Shown in pieces: positions 31,793 to 38,369 of a stretch of DNA of 38,369 bases. The translations under genes were made by a program, and so were the position numbers. Source of the DNA: JBLMYQ01 sp050258375. GTDB taxonomy: Bacteria > Bacillota > Clostridia > Acetivibrionales > UBA4821. A model generated the notes under the pieces. That model worked only from the letters and a program-made list of their open reading frames with translations. It did no database searches and was not told where the DNA came from. The first letter of the stretch is position 1. The number at the start of each line of letters is the position of its first letter. Location of the stretch: the NCBI GenBank assembly GCA_050258375.1, contig JBLMYQ010000075.1:1-38369 (forward strand), read 5' to 3'.

Positions 31793-32406
31793 AATGCTAT
31801 TACTACCTTTCTGTTCGGTTCATCTCCTACGCTATAGGTTTCAATATATTTATTGTTTTGCAAAGTTGAATGTATTATTCTACGCTCATATGGATTCATA
31901 GGCTCCATCGTTATGCTCTTTTTCATTGTTATAGCTCTTTCAGCAATTCTATTTGCAAGAATAACTAATGTTTCTTCCCTTTTCTTCCGGTAGTTCTCTG
32001 TATCTATTAAAACCTTCTTATATTTTACCTGCCCTTTGTTCGCTATAATGCTTGTAAGGTATTGCAGGGCATCAAGAGTCTCTCCCCTTCTTCCAATTAT
32101 TACACCCATATTTTTACCTTGTAAATCAATATCTATTTCATCTTCTGTTTCATTTATTATTATATCAACGTCCAAGTCCATTTTTTTAAAAACTTCCTCA
32201 AGAAAGCTCTTAGCTTTATTACATTCTTTTTGTTTTATGGAAACCTTTACTTTTGCTTGTTTTGAACCAAGCAATCCAAAAAGTCCTTTATTTCCTTCAT
32301 CTATAATCTCTATATCAACATCTTCCCTTTTTACATCCATTTCCTCTATTGCGAGGGTTATAGCTTCATCGATGCTTTTGCCCGTTTTTTCAACATACTT
32401 TGCCAT
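31786..32406 (-). CDS. khpB: RNA-binding protein Jag/KhpB (SpoIIIJ-associated)
   Basis: A 206-residue RNA-binding protein with three parts. The Jag-N domain (1-50) has VEKTGKSIDEAITLAIEEM and GLFGLLGSKQAKV. The KH domain (about 80-150) has GVIIGRRGETLDALQYLTSII, where the GxxG loop reads GRRG. The C-terminal R3H domain has MNPYERRIIHSTLQ. In Gram-positive bacteria KhpB acts with KhpA in post-transcriptional control, cell division and envelope growth. The start directly follows the yidC stop, so the two are co-expressed, which is the usual order. Confidence 0.96.
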   Translation of the reverse strand: MAKYVEKTGKSIDEAITLAIEEMDVKREDVDIEIIDEGNKGLFGLLGSKQAKVKVSIKQKECNKAKSFLEEVFKKMDLDVDIIINETEDEIDIDLQGKNMGVIIGRRGETLDALQYLTSIIANKGQVKYKKVLIDTENYRKKREETLVILANRIAERAITMKKSITMEPMNPYERRIIHSTLQNNKYIETYSVGDEPNRKVVIALK

Positions 32407-33309
32407 TTAAATAACCTCCTTCTTCGTAACATAAATATTTATTAATGCTTTTTGTTGTATTAATTGCAGCACGTTTCCAAGTATCCAGTATACACTGAGT
32501 GCCACCGGAACCAAAAACGAGAAGTATAATGTCATTAGGGGCATCATTATGAACATTTGTGTCTGCATTGACTTCTGCATATCTGTCATCTCTGTATTGT
32601 TTGTAGGCATTTGTCCATGTTTTGAAGCCAAATATGTGGTTGCACATGCCAGTATAGGTATTATCCATAAAATAATATACTTTTGGCGTTCTTGCTGTGG
32701 AGGTATAAATTTAGGAACATCTCCCAAATTTATACCTAAAAATTTAAGATTCATATAAGCCACATTTCTTGCTACAATACGTTCAATTATTTGCTTGCCA
32801 TCAGCTTTTTTTCCTATTTCAGAAATTAACTGCTTATATATGTCTGGCTTCTTCTGCAGCTTTTCCAGAAATTCAACTTCTTTATAATAATTACCTTGAG
32901 TAACATGAGAAACAAAAGTGTTTGTCTGGGTTATTTCCTGCACATTAAACATATATGTAATTGGACTTGTCATAACCAAAAATAATGAATATAGTATTAA
33001 AAAATTTATCAATAAAGGCATGCAGCCTCCTAAAGGATTTATCTTCCTTTCTTGATACAGCTGCATAAGCTCTTTGTTTAAAGTTTCTTTATCATTTTTG
33101 TATTTTCTTTGCAGCTCGTTTACAAGTGGTTGAATTTCACTCATTTGAGCCATTGATTTAAATGACTTAATTGCAAACGGCAATAACAAAAACCTTATTA
33201 TTACTGTCAAAATTACTATTGCTATACCATAATTAAACCATACTAAATTGTATAGAATATGCAAAATAAAACCTAAAGCATGCGCTATTGTACCAAACAA
33301 AGTTGACAT
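32407..33309 (-). CDS. yidC: Membrane protein insertase YidC (SpoIIIJ/OxaA type)
   Basis: Inserts membrane proteins, alone or with Sec. The 300-residue product lacks the large periplasmic domain of Gram-negative YidC, as usual in Firmicutes. It has about five membrane helices. The conserved Arg of the hydrophilic groove is in VLTVIIRFLLLPFAIKSFKSM (near residue 39). The cytoplasmic hairpin has KYKNDKETLNKELMQLYQERKINPLGGCMPLL. The C-terminal core has MFIMMPLMTLYFSFLVPVALSVYWILGN. No lipobox is seen, unlike B. subtilis SpoIIIJ. yidD lies upstream and jag directly downstream. Confidence 0.96.
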   Translation of the reverse strand: MSTLFGTIAHALGFILHILYNLVWFNYGIAIVILTVIIRFLLLPFAIKSFKSMAQMSEIQPLVNELQRKYKNDKETLNKELMQLYQERKINPLGGCMPLLINFLILYSLFLVMTSPITYMFNVQEITQTNTFVSHVTQGNYYKEVEFLEKLQKKPDIYKQLISEIGKKADGKQIIERIVARNVAYMNLKFLGINLGDVPKFIPPQQERQKYIILWIIPILACATTYLASKHGQMPTNNTEMTDMQKSMQTQMFIMMPLMTLYFSFLVPVALSVYWILGNVLQLIQQKALINIYVTKKEVI

Positions 33310-33330
33310 ATATACTTCCTCTCTTGATTA

Positions 33331-33552
33331 CTATTTAAGCGGATCGTACCCACCATCATGAAATGGGTGACATTTAATAAGTCTTTTACCTGATAATAAA
33401 ACCCCCTTTAAAAAACCGTATTCCTTTATTGCATCAATTGCATATTGGGAACACGTTGGATAAAACCTACATGTTTTACCTTTTAAAGGAGATAAAAATT
33501 TTTTATAAAAATAAATCATGCTTATTGCAAAGTCTCCGGCTATTTTACTCAT
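33331..33552 (-). CDS. yidD: Membrane protein insertion efficiency factor YidD
   Basis: A 73-residue protein with the conserved cysteines in CRFYPTCSQYAIDAIKEYG. A membrane-associating N-terminal helix and the tail CHPFHDGGYDPL are also present. AGGAGG lies four bases before the ATG at 33552, which decides the start; the frame extends to 33603 without a ribosome site. It overlaps the end of rnpA by eight bases, so translation is coupled. It assists YidC, whose gene follows. Confidence 0.95.
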   Translation of the reverse strand: MSKIAGDFAISMIYFYKKFLSPLKGKTCRFYPTCSQYAIDAIKEYGFLKGVLLSGKRLIKCHPFHDGGYDPLK

Positions 33553-33889
33553 CTTTCCTCCTGAGACCGCTTTTATTAATAATTCCAAGGATATCCTTTT
33601 CAAGCTCTTTAAGCTTTATGTCTTTTTGCTGGCTCTTCCAAAGGATAACTATACTATATCCGGTGTATATGGTATTCTCGTTTAATCTGTAGCATTCTCT
33701 GATTAAACGTTTTATTCTGTTCCTTTCTACACTCGAGCCAATTTTTTTACCCACAGCAATCCCTAAATTATTAAAGGCTAAATTATTTCGAAGAAAATAT
33801 ATTACTACATATTTTCCTTTATACCATTTTCCTTTTGTAAAAACCTTTTTAAATTCAATGTTTTTCTTTAAAGACTCTGTATTTTTCAT
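33545..33889 (-). CDS. rnpA: Ribonuclease P protein component
   Basis: The protein subunit of RNase P, which trims the 5' ends of precursor tRNAs. The 114-residue length is normal. The RNR signature is seen in IGSSVERNRIKRLIRECYRLNE (about residues 50-71). The upstream NNLAFNNLGIAVGKKIG fits the central cleft. The gene lies between rpmH and yidD, the near-universal order. Confidence 0.96.
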   Translation of the reverse strand: MKNTESLKKNIEFKKVFTKGKWYKGKYVVIYFLRNNLAFNNLGIAVGKKIGSSVERNRIKRLIRECYRLNENTIYTGYSIVILWKSQQKDIKLKELEKDILGIINKSGLRRKDE

Positions 33890-33918
33890 GTAGTTTCCTT
33901 AATGAAAAATTTTTATTT

Positions 33919-33946
33919 TAAAAAAAGACCACATTATTGCGGTCTT
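33919..33946 (-). terminator. Hairpin overlapping the rpmH stop codon
   Basis: AAGACC (33925-33930) and GGTCTT (33941-33946) form a stem read into a T-run on the minus strand. It overlaps the rpmH stop and precedes rnpA, so it may attenuate read-through and set rpmH output above rnpA. Confidence 0.5.
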
Positions 33947-34079
33947 AAGCGGTCAATTTTGCTCTTCCTTTTAGTCTTCTTCTTCTTAAGACTTCTCTTC
34001 CCTCTGCAGTCTTCATTCTCTTACGAAAACCATGAACCTTTTTCATTTTCCTATTGTTTGGTTGAAATGTCCTTAACAT
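33945..34079 (-). CDS. rpmH: 50S ribosomal protein L34
   Basis: A 44-residue very basic protein with the complete L34 pattern: MLRTFQPNNRKMKKVHGF at the start and RMKTAEGREVLRRRRLKGR in the middle, ending in LTA. The normal bacterial length is 44-46. GGGAGG lies eight bases before the ATG. It is transcribed away from dnaA from a consensus promoter and leads the rpmH-rnpA-yidD-yidC-jag group. Confidence 0.97.
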   Translation of the reverse strand: MLRTFQPNNRKMKKVHGFRKRMKTAEGREVLRRRRLKGRAKLTA

Positions 34080-34445
34080 CTTTTATTCCTCCCGATTTAT
34101 TTAAAAAATAATTAACAAAATTATTATTTTTAGACCTTTAGCTAAAATAACATTGCGATTATACTCTAGAAACAGCTTTTTGTCAACAGTTTACGCTGTA
34201 TAAAAAATAATTATTAATAATTGAACAATTCAATCTTATTTGATATATTATTCTATACTCACTAAAGATGGTCTTAATATATCTATTTAACATAAAAAAC
34301 AAAAGATAAAAAGCGATACTTTTATTATATGTGGATAAAAATGTTGATAAACTGAAAGTTTTCCACATTTTTTTATTTATTCTTATGCTTTTTTAATATA
34401 TAATTAACTGAACAAGCACCGTTACATTTTATCAGGAGGTTTTTC
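34080..34445. other. oriC, upstream part (rpmH-dnaA intergenic region)
   Basis: A 366-base very AT-rich gap with DnaA boxes. A perfect box lies at 34330-34338 (TGTGGATAA, reverse of TTATCCACA). A one-mismatch box TGTTGATAA is at 34342-34350 and TTTTCCACA is at 34359-34367, giving three boxes in 38 bases. A TATAAT at 34399-34404 is a candidate -10 of dnaA, close enough for DnaA to repress its own gene. The left part carries the rpmH promoter. Confidence 0.8.
34158..34186 (-). promoter_or_regulatory. Consensus sigma-A promoter of rpmH
   Basis: On the minus strand: perfect TTGACA (34186-34181), a 17-base spacer and perfect TATAAT (34163-34158). It is the strongest promoter in the window, which suits a ribosomal protein gene. 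Confidence 0.88.
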
Positions 34446-35777
34446 GTGAGTATTAATGTTAATAGCCTTTGGGAGAAGGCTCTACCGCTTATAAAATCTG
34501 AACTGACACAAATAGGCTTTGATACATGGATTAAAACCATCACTCCAATATCAATTGATGGAAATAATATAATTATGCAGGTTCCGGCAGATTTTTATAA
34601 AGGGATGCTTGAATCAAGATATTCCATTTTAATAAAGAATGCAATTAAGCAGGTATCTTTAAAGGAATATGACCTTCTTTTCATTTCCTCCCTTGAAGAA
34701 TTAAAAGGTGTTGAAGAAAAAAAGGTATCAAACCAATCAATAAGTTATAATTCAACATTCCTTAACCCTAAATATGTTTTTGACACATTCGTAGTAGGGA
34801 ATAGTAATAGATTTGCTCATGCCGCAAGTCTTGCTGTAGCAGAAGCACCAGCCTCTGCATATAATCCGCTTTTTCTTTATGGAGGGGTTGGCTTAGGCAA
34901 GACTCATCTTATGCATGCAATCGGACACTATATTTTGCAGCAGAATCCTTCAGCAAAGGTTCTTTATGTTTCCTCTGAACATTTCACAAATGAGCTTATA
35001 AATGCAATCAAAGACGATAAAAATAAGGAATTTAGAGCAAAATACCGCAATATAGACGTTCTTTTGATAGATGACATTCAATTCATTGCTGGCAAAGAAC
35101 GTACTCAGGAAGAATTTTTTCATACATTTAACGCTCTTTATGAGGCTAATAAGCAACTTATTATTTCCAGTGATAAACCCCCGAAGGATATAGTTCCTCT
35201 TGAGGACAGGCTTAAATCCAGATTTGAATGGGGTCTTATTTGTGATATACAGGCACCTGATTTGGAAACACGAATTGCAATTTTAAGAAAAAAAGTGCAG
35301 CTTGAGAAGCTTGAAATTCCAAATGAAGTTCTTTCATGCGTAGCTGGTAAAATAAATTCTAATATCAGAGAATTAGAAGGTGCAATAAACAGAATTGTTG
35401 CATATTCAACCTTAAACAACAAGCAAATTACTCCTGAATTAGCAGAAGAAGCAATAAAAGACATCCTTTCACATGCAAAAAATAAGGTTATTACTTCATC
35501 CTTAGTAATAAGTAGTGTTGCTAAATATTTTAATTTAAAAATAGATGATTTTAAATCACCAAAAAGAAATAGAGACATAGCTTATCCCAGACAGATAGCG
35601 ATGTATATTTGTAGAGAAATAGCCGGAATTTCACTCCCCAAGATAGGAGAAGATTTTGGGGGAAGAGATCATACTACCGTAATACATGCTTATGAAAAAA
35701 TATCCAAAGAAATTAGATTAAACTCAGAATTACAAATAGTTATTGATGATATTGTAAAGTCAATTAAGAATATTTAA
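34446..35777 (+). CDS. dnaA: Chromosomal replication initiator DnaA
   Basis: The AAA+ initiator that binds DnaA boxes and opens the origin. The 443-residue protein has domain I (about 1-80, WEKALPLIKSELTQIGFDTWI) and a short linker (about 85-105). Domain III has Walker A GGVGLGKTH (146-154), LLIDDIQF and the sensor region VPLEDRLKSRFEWGL. Domain IV has the HTH and DnaA-box contact motif GRDHTTVIHAYEKI near the end. The start is a GTG with AGGAGG six bases before it. The gene is flanked on both sides by DnaA boxes, and dnaN follows after 227 bases. Confidence 0.98.
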   Translation: MSINVNSLWEKALPLIKSELTQIGFDTWIKTITPISIDGNNIIMQVPADFYKGMLESRYSILIKNAIKQVSLKEYDLLFISSLEELKGVEEKKVSNQSISYNSTFLNPKYVFDTFVVGNSNRFAHAASLAVAEAPASAYNPLFLYGGVGLGKTHLMHAIGHYILQQNPSAKVLYVSSEHFTNELINAIKDDKNKEFRAKYRNIDVLLIDDIQFIAGKERTQEEFFHTFNALYEANKQLIISSDKPPKDIVPLEDRLKSRFEWGLICDIQAPDLETRIAILRKKVQLEKLEIPNEVLSCVAGKINSNIRELEGAINRIVAYSTLNNKQITPELAEEAIKDILSHAKNKVITSSLVISSVAKYFNLKIDDFKSPKRNRDIAYPRQIAMYICREIAGISLPKIGEDFGGRDHTTVIHAYEKISKEIRLNSELQIVIDDIVKSIKNI

Positions 35778-36004
35778 AATAATCAACAATTTTATGTGTA
35801 TAAGTTAATATTAAATTGTTTATTAAAATTTATTTTAAATATTAATTTAATAACATATGAAAATTGAACAAATTATCCCGAAATTATCAGACACACTAAC
35901 ATATTGATACAAGTAGGTTATAAGCCATTATCAACATTATCAACAATACTTACTATTATTACTACTAAATTATTTAATTAATTATTATTCAAAGAGGTGT
36001 AAAA
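35778..36004. other. oriC, downstream part with DnaA-trios (unwinding site)
   Basis: A 227-base AT-rich gap between dnaA and dnaN. Two DnaA-box variants TTATCAACA lie directly head-to-tail (35928-35936 and 35937-35945). Four bases later come six trios in register, TTA-CTA-TTA-TTA-CTA-CTA (35950-35967), and then a run of A/T. This is the arrangement of the B. subtilis basal unwinding system, so opening of the duplex is expected here. Confidence 0.78.
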
Positions 36005-37117
36005 ATGAAAATCATTTGCCAAAAGGAAAAGCTTGCTTCAGTAATTAATATCGTACAAAAAGCTGTCTCATCAAAAACTACATTACCAATACTTGAAGGT
36101 ATTCTTATTGAAACTATCGAATCAGGAGTAAAACTTACATCAAATGATTTGGAAATAGGTATAGAATGCTTATTGGAAGCAGATGTCAGAGAAAAAGGTG
36201 CAGTAGTTGTTGAGTCCAAAATGTTTGGAGAAATAATAAGAAGACTGCCAGATACTGATATAGTGCTTTATTCTGAAGATAACGGAATTTTTGTAATAGA
36301 ATGCGAAGGTTCGATATATAGATTTGTTTCTTTAAATTCTGATGAATTTCCAAGACTTCCTGAAGTTACTTCACAAGAAAAAGTCTCAATAAAACAAAAC
36401 ATATTAAAGGAAATGATAAGAGAAACTATATTTTCTGTAAGTATAGACGAAAACAGACCAATATTTACGGGATGTCTTTTAGAGATAGAAGAAGGAATGG
36501 TAAATATGGTTTCTGTTGATGGATTCAGATTGTCACTAAGAAGGCAAAAGTATGAGGGAGAAGCAAAAAGCCTAAATGTTGTTATACCTGGAAAAACACT
36601 AAATGAAATTTTTAAAATTCTTCAGAATAATGATGAAGAAATAAATATAAGTGTTGCTAAAAACCAAGCTTTATTTGAAATGAAGGATGTAAAAATAGTT
36701 TCTAGAATACTTGAAGGAGAATTTTTAAATTATAAAGCAGCTGTTCCGGTTGAAAAAGAGATTAGAATAAAGGTGAACAAGGATGTTTTACTATCTGCTT
36801 TTGAAAGAATATATTTGTTAACAAGAGATGAAAAAAAGTATCCGGTAAAATTAAAAACAGAAAATAACACGATTACTATTATGTGCAGCAGCACAATTGG
36901 AAATGCTAAAGAGGAGATTTCTGCAGAAATTGATGGAAAGGATATTGAAATTGGATTCAATCCTAAATATTTTATTGATGCTTTAAAGGTAATAGAAAAA
37001 GAACAGATTTATATAGATTTGACAACAAGTATGGCACCGGGTGTAATAAGACCGGTAGAGGAGGAGGAATTTGTTTATATGATTCTTCCTGTAAGAATAA
37101 GAGAAGAAAATATTTAA
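36005..37117 (+). CDS. dnaN: DNA polymerase III sliding clamp (beta subunit)
   Basis: The ring clamp that tethers polymerase to DNA. The 370-residue length is usual. The start MKIICQKEKLASVINIVQKAVSSKTTLPILEGILIE is typical, as are the middle ENRPIFTGCLLEIEEG and the C-terminal APGVIRPVEEEEFVYMILPVRI (the partner-binding pocket). AGAGGTG precedes the ATG. recF follows after 14 bases. Confidence 0.97.
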   Translation: MKIICQKEKLASVINIVQKAVSSKTTLPILEGILIETIESGVKLTSNDLEIGIECLLEADVREKGAVVVESKMFGEIIRRLPDTDIVLYSEDNGIFVIECEGSIYRFVSLNSDEFPRLPEVTSQEKVSIKQNILKEMIRETIFSVSIDENRPIFTGCLLEIEEGMVNMVSVDGFRLSLRRQKYEGEAKSLNVVIPGKTLNEIFKILQNNDEEINISVAKNQALFEMKDVKIVSRILEGEFLNYKAAVPVEKEIRIKVNKDVLLSAFERIYLLTRDEKKYPVKLKTENNTITIMCSSTIGNAKEEISAEIDGKDIEIGFNPKYFIDALKVIEKEQIYIDLTTSMAPGVIRPVEEEEFVYMILPVRIREENI

Positions 37118-37131
37118 TCTGGAGTAAGTAA

Positions 37132-38235
37132 ATGTATGTTAATAGGATTAAATTAATTAATTTTAGAAATTATCAACATCTTGAAGTTGGTTTTAAAAAA
37201 GGAATAAATCTTTTATATGGAGATAATGCGCAAGGAAAAACGAATGTAATAGAAGCTATTCATTTGGGTGCTTTAGGAAAGTCACAAAGAATAGCCAGAG
37301 ATGCTGAAATGATTTTTTTTGGAAGCCAAGGATATTTTATAGAAATAGATTTGATTAAGAGTGAGAGAAGTTATAAAATAGAAATTGGAGTAAACAACAA
37401 AAAAGAAAAAAGAATTAAACTTTCAGGAGTAGAAATAAAAAAAATAGGAGAATTACTAGGCAAATTAGTTATTGTTTTATTTTCTCCTGATGAATTAAGG
37501 ATTATCAAGGAAAGCCCATACCATAGAAGGCGGTTTTTAGATATATTGGTTTGTCAGTTAAGTGCGTCATATTTGTTAAATCTGCAAAAGTATTATAAAA
37601 TAGCGGCACAGAGAAATAATTTATTAAAACAGATTAAGCTGAAAAGAGAGTTAATAGATACATTAGATATTTGGGATATAGAATATACTCAGACAGCAGT
37701 TTTAATTTTAAAGAAGAGGATAGAATATTTTAATAAATTAAAAGAAAAAGCTCAGCAAATTCATTATAAATTAACTAATGGAAATGAAATTCTGGAAATA
37801 TCGTATAAATCAACTTTTAAAGAGTTTTTTGATTCAACTGAGCATATGAGTAAAAATTTTGCGGCAGCTTTGGAGAAAGCAAGAAAAACAGATATTGATG
37901 CAGGTTTTAGCCATATTGGACCTCATCGGGATGATATAGTAATTAATATAAATAGTAAAGATGCAGGAAAATTTGCATCACAAGGGCAGCAAAGAACAGC
38001 AGTGCTTTCTCTTAAGCTTGCAGAGTTAGAAGTTATAAAGGAAGAAATAGGAGAATATCCTATACTTCTTTTGGATGACGTGTTTTCTGAATTAGATATG
38101 AATAGAAGAAAATTTCTTATAGAGCATATAAAAGATGCTCAGGTTTTTATAACATCTACGGAAAAGCTGGACGATGGATGCTTTATTGATAATATAAATT
38201 ACTATAGAGTTAATGACGGAAAAATTGAAAGTTAA
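37132..38235 (+). CDS. recF: DNA replication and repair protein RecF
   Basis: An SMC-like ATPase that helps load RecA at gapped DNA. The 367-residue protein has the start MYVNRIKLINFRNYQHLEV, Walker A GDNAQGKTN (30-38), the signature FASQGQQRTAVLSLKLAE, and Walker B PILLLDDVFSELD. In this order after dnaN, some Firmicutes have a small S4-domain gene (yaaA) before recF; here it is absent. remB begins 11 bases after the stop. Confidence 0.96.
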   Translation: MYVNRIKLINFRNYQHLEVGFKKGINLLYGDNAQGKTNVIEAIHLGALGKSQRIARDAEMIFFGSQGYFIEIDLIKSERSYKIEIGVNNKKEKRIKLSGVEIKKIGELLGKLVIVLFSPDELRIIKESPYHRRRFLDILVCQLSASYLLNLQKYYKIAAQRNNLLKQIKLKRELIDTLDIWDIEYTQTAVLILKKRIEYFNKLKEKAQQIHYKLTNGNEILEISYKSTFKEFFDSTEHMSKNFAAALEKARKTDIDAGFSHIGPHRDDIVININSKDAGKFASQGQQRTAVLSLKLAELEVIKEEIGEYPILLLDDVFSELDMNRRKFLIEHIKDAQVFITSTEKLDDGCFIDNINYYRVNDGKIES

Positions 38236-38246
38236 TTGGAGGTATT

Positions 38247-38369
38247 ATGTTTATTCATTTAGGTAAAGATGTTGCGGTTCCAGTAAAAAGCATAATTGCG
38301 ATTTTGGATCTTGATACAACAACTACTTCAAAAATAACAAAGGAATTTTTGAAGACAGCGCAGGAAGAA
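38247..38369 (+). CDS. remB: RemB-like DUF370 protein (truncated by window end)
   Basis: The first 41 codons of a DUF370 protein: MFIHLGKDVAVPVKSIIAI followed by LDLDTTTTSKITKEFLKTA. This matches YaaB/RemB, a DNA-binding extracellular-matrix regulator usually encoded after recF and before gyrB. TTGGAGG lies four bases before the ATG. The C-terminus is outside the window. Confidence 0.85.
   Translation, partial: MFIHLGKDVAVPVKSIIAILDLDTTTTSKITKEFLKTAQEE

Noticed and set aside
34183..34368. Minus-strand ORF of 61 codons in oriC
   Set aside because: It lies across DnaA boxes, has no good ribosome site, and the composition reflects AT-rich origin DNA.
1..38369. CRISPR array, prophage or insertion sequence
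   Set aside because: No regularly spaced direct repeats, integrase, transposase or phage structural genes are seen anywhere in the window.

Overview
The window looks like the chromosomal origin region of a low-GC, endospore-forming, anaerobic member of the Clostridia (Firmicutes). The basis is AT-rich DNA with strong AGGAGG ribosome sites, sporulation and germination genes (spmA, spmB, sleB, an abrB with a Spo0A-box-like site), and a stand-alone FeFe-hydrogenase-like protein. A PPi-type phosphofructokinase and a transketolase split into two genes also fit. The species cannot be named from this sequence.

Right end (about 27.5-38.4 kb): the classic origin cluster. On the minus strand, reading away from the origin, are rpmH, rnpA, yidD, yidC, jag/khpB, mnmE, mnmG, rsmG, two perfect parS sites, parA and parB. 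On the plus strand are dnaA, dnaN, recF and the start of remB. DnaA boxes lie on both sides of dnaA. Those downstream of dnaA are followed by a run of DnaA-trios, so the duplex probably opens between dnaA and dnaN.

Middle right (about 16-25.7 kb): behind parAB on the same strand come an HD-GYP response regulator, a DUF4446 protein and a membrane-anchored coiled-coil/TPR protein, then two tRNA-Ser genes with their own promoter and terminator. Next to the tRNAs is a duplicated tRNA 3' end joined to a hairpin-rich element that I cannot name. Further left are a chemoreceptor, deoC-ydcF, a GerMN lipoprotein, a TPR/copper-amine-oxidase-N protein, an orphan gene behind a near-perfect sigma-D (flagellar-type) promoter, a small Cys-rich ORF, sleB and a diguanylate cyclase.

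Middle left (about 7.3-15.4 kb): rsmI and a tRNA1(Val)-type methyltransferase, a divergent dGTPase-like HD protein, a secreted beta-propeller protein, and a plus-strand cluster of split transketolase and PPi-dependent phosphofructokinase.

Left end (1-7.3 kb): a truncated gene at the edge, a small membrane protein behind a structured leader, a DUF1858 redox-disulfide protein, an FAD-dependent dehydrogenase, purA, and spmB and spmA. The usually adjacent spm pair is split by an oppositely oriented 60-aa gene plus hydrogenase-like gene. That pair has a candidate promoter with a Spo0A-box-like site just upstream. abrB follows, with a good sigma-A promoter and a second 0A-box-like site just past the predicted start of transcription.

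Most of the window is conserved housekeeping. The parts most worth a second look are the hydrogenase-like locus inside spmAB, the tRNA-derived hairpin element, the sigma-D orphan, the parS palindrome and the trio-type origin.
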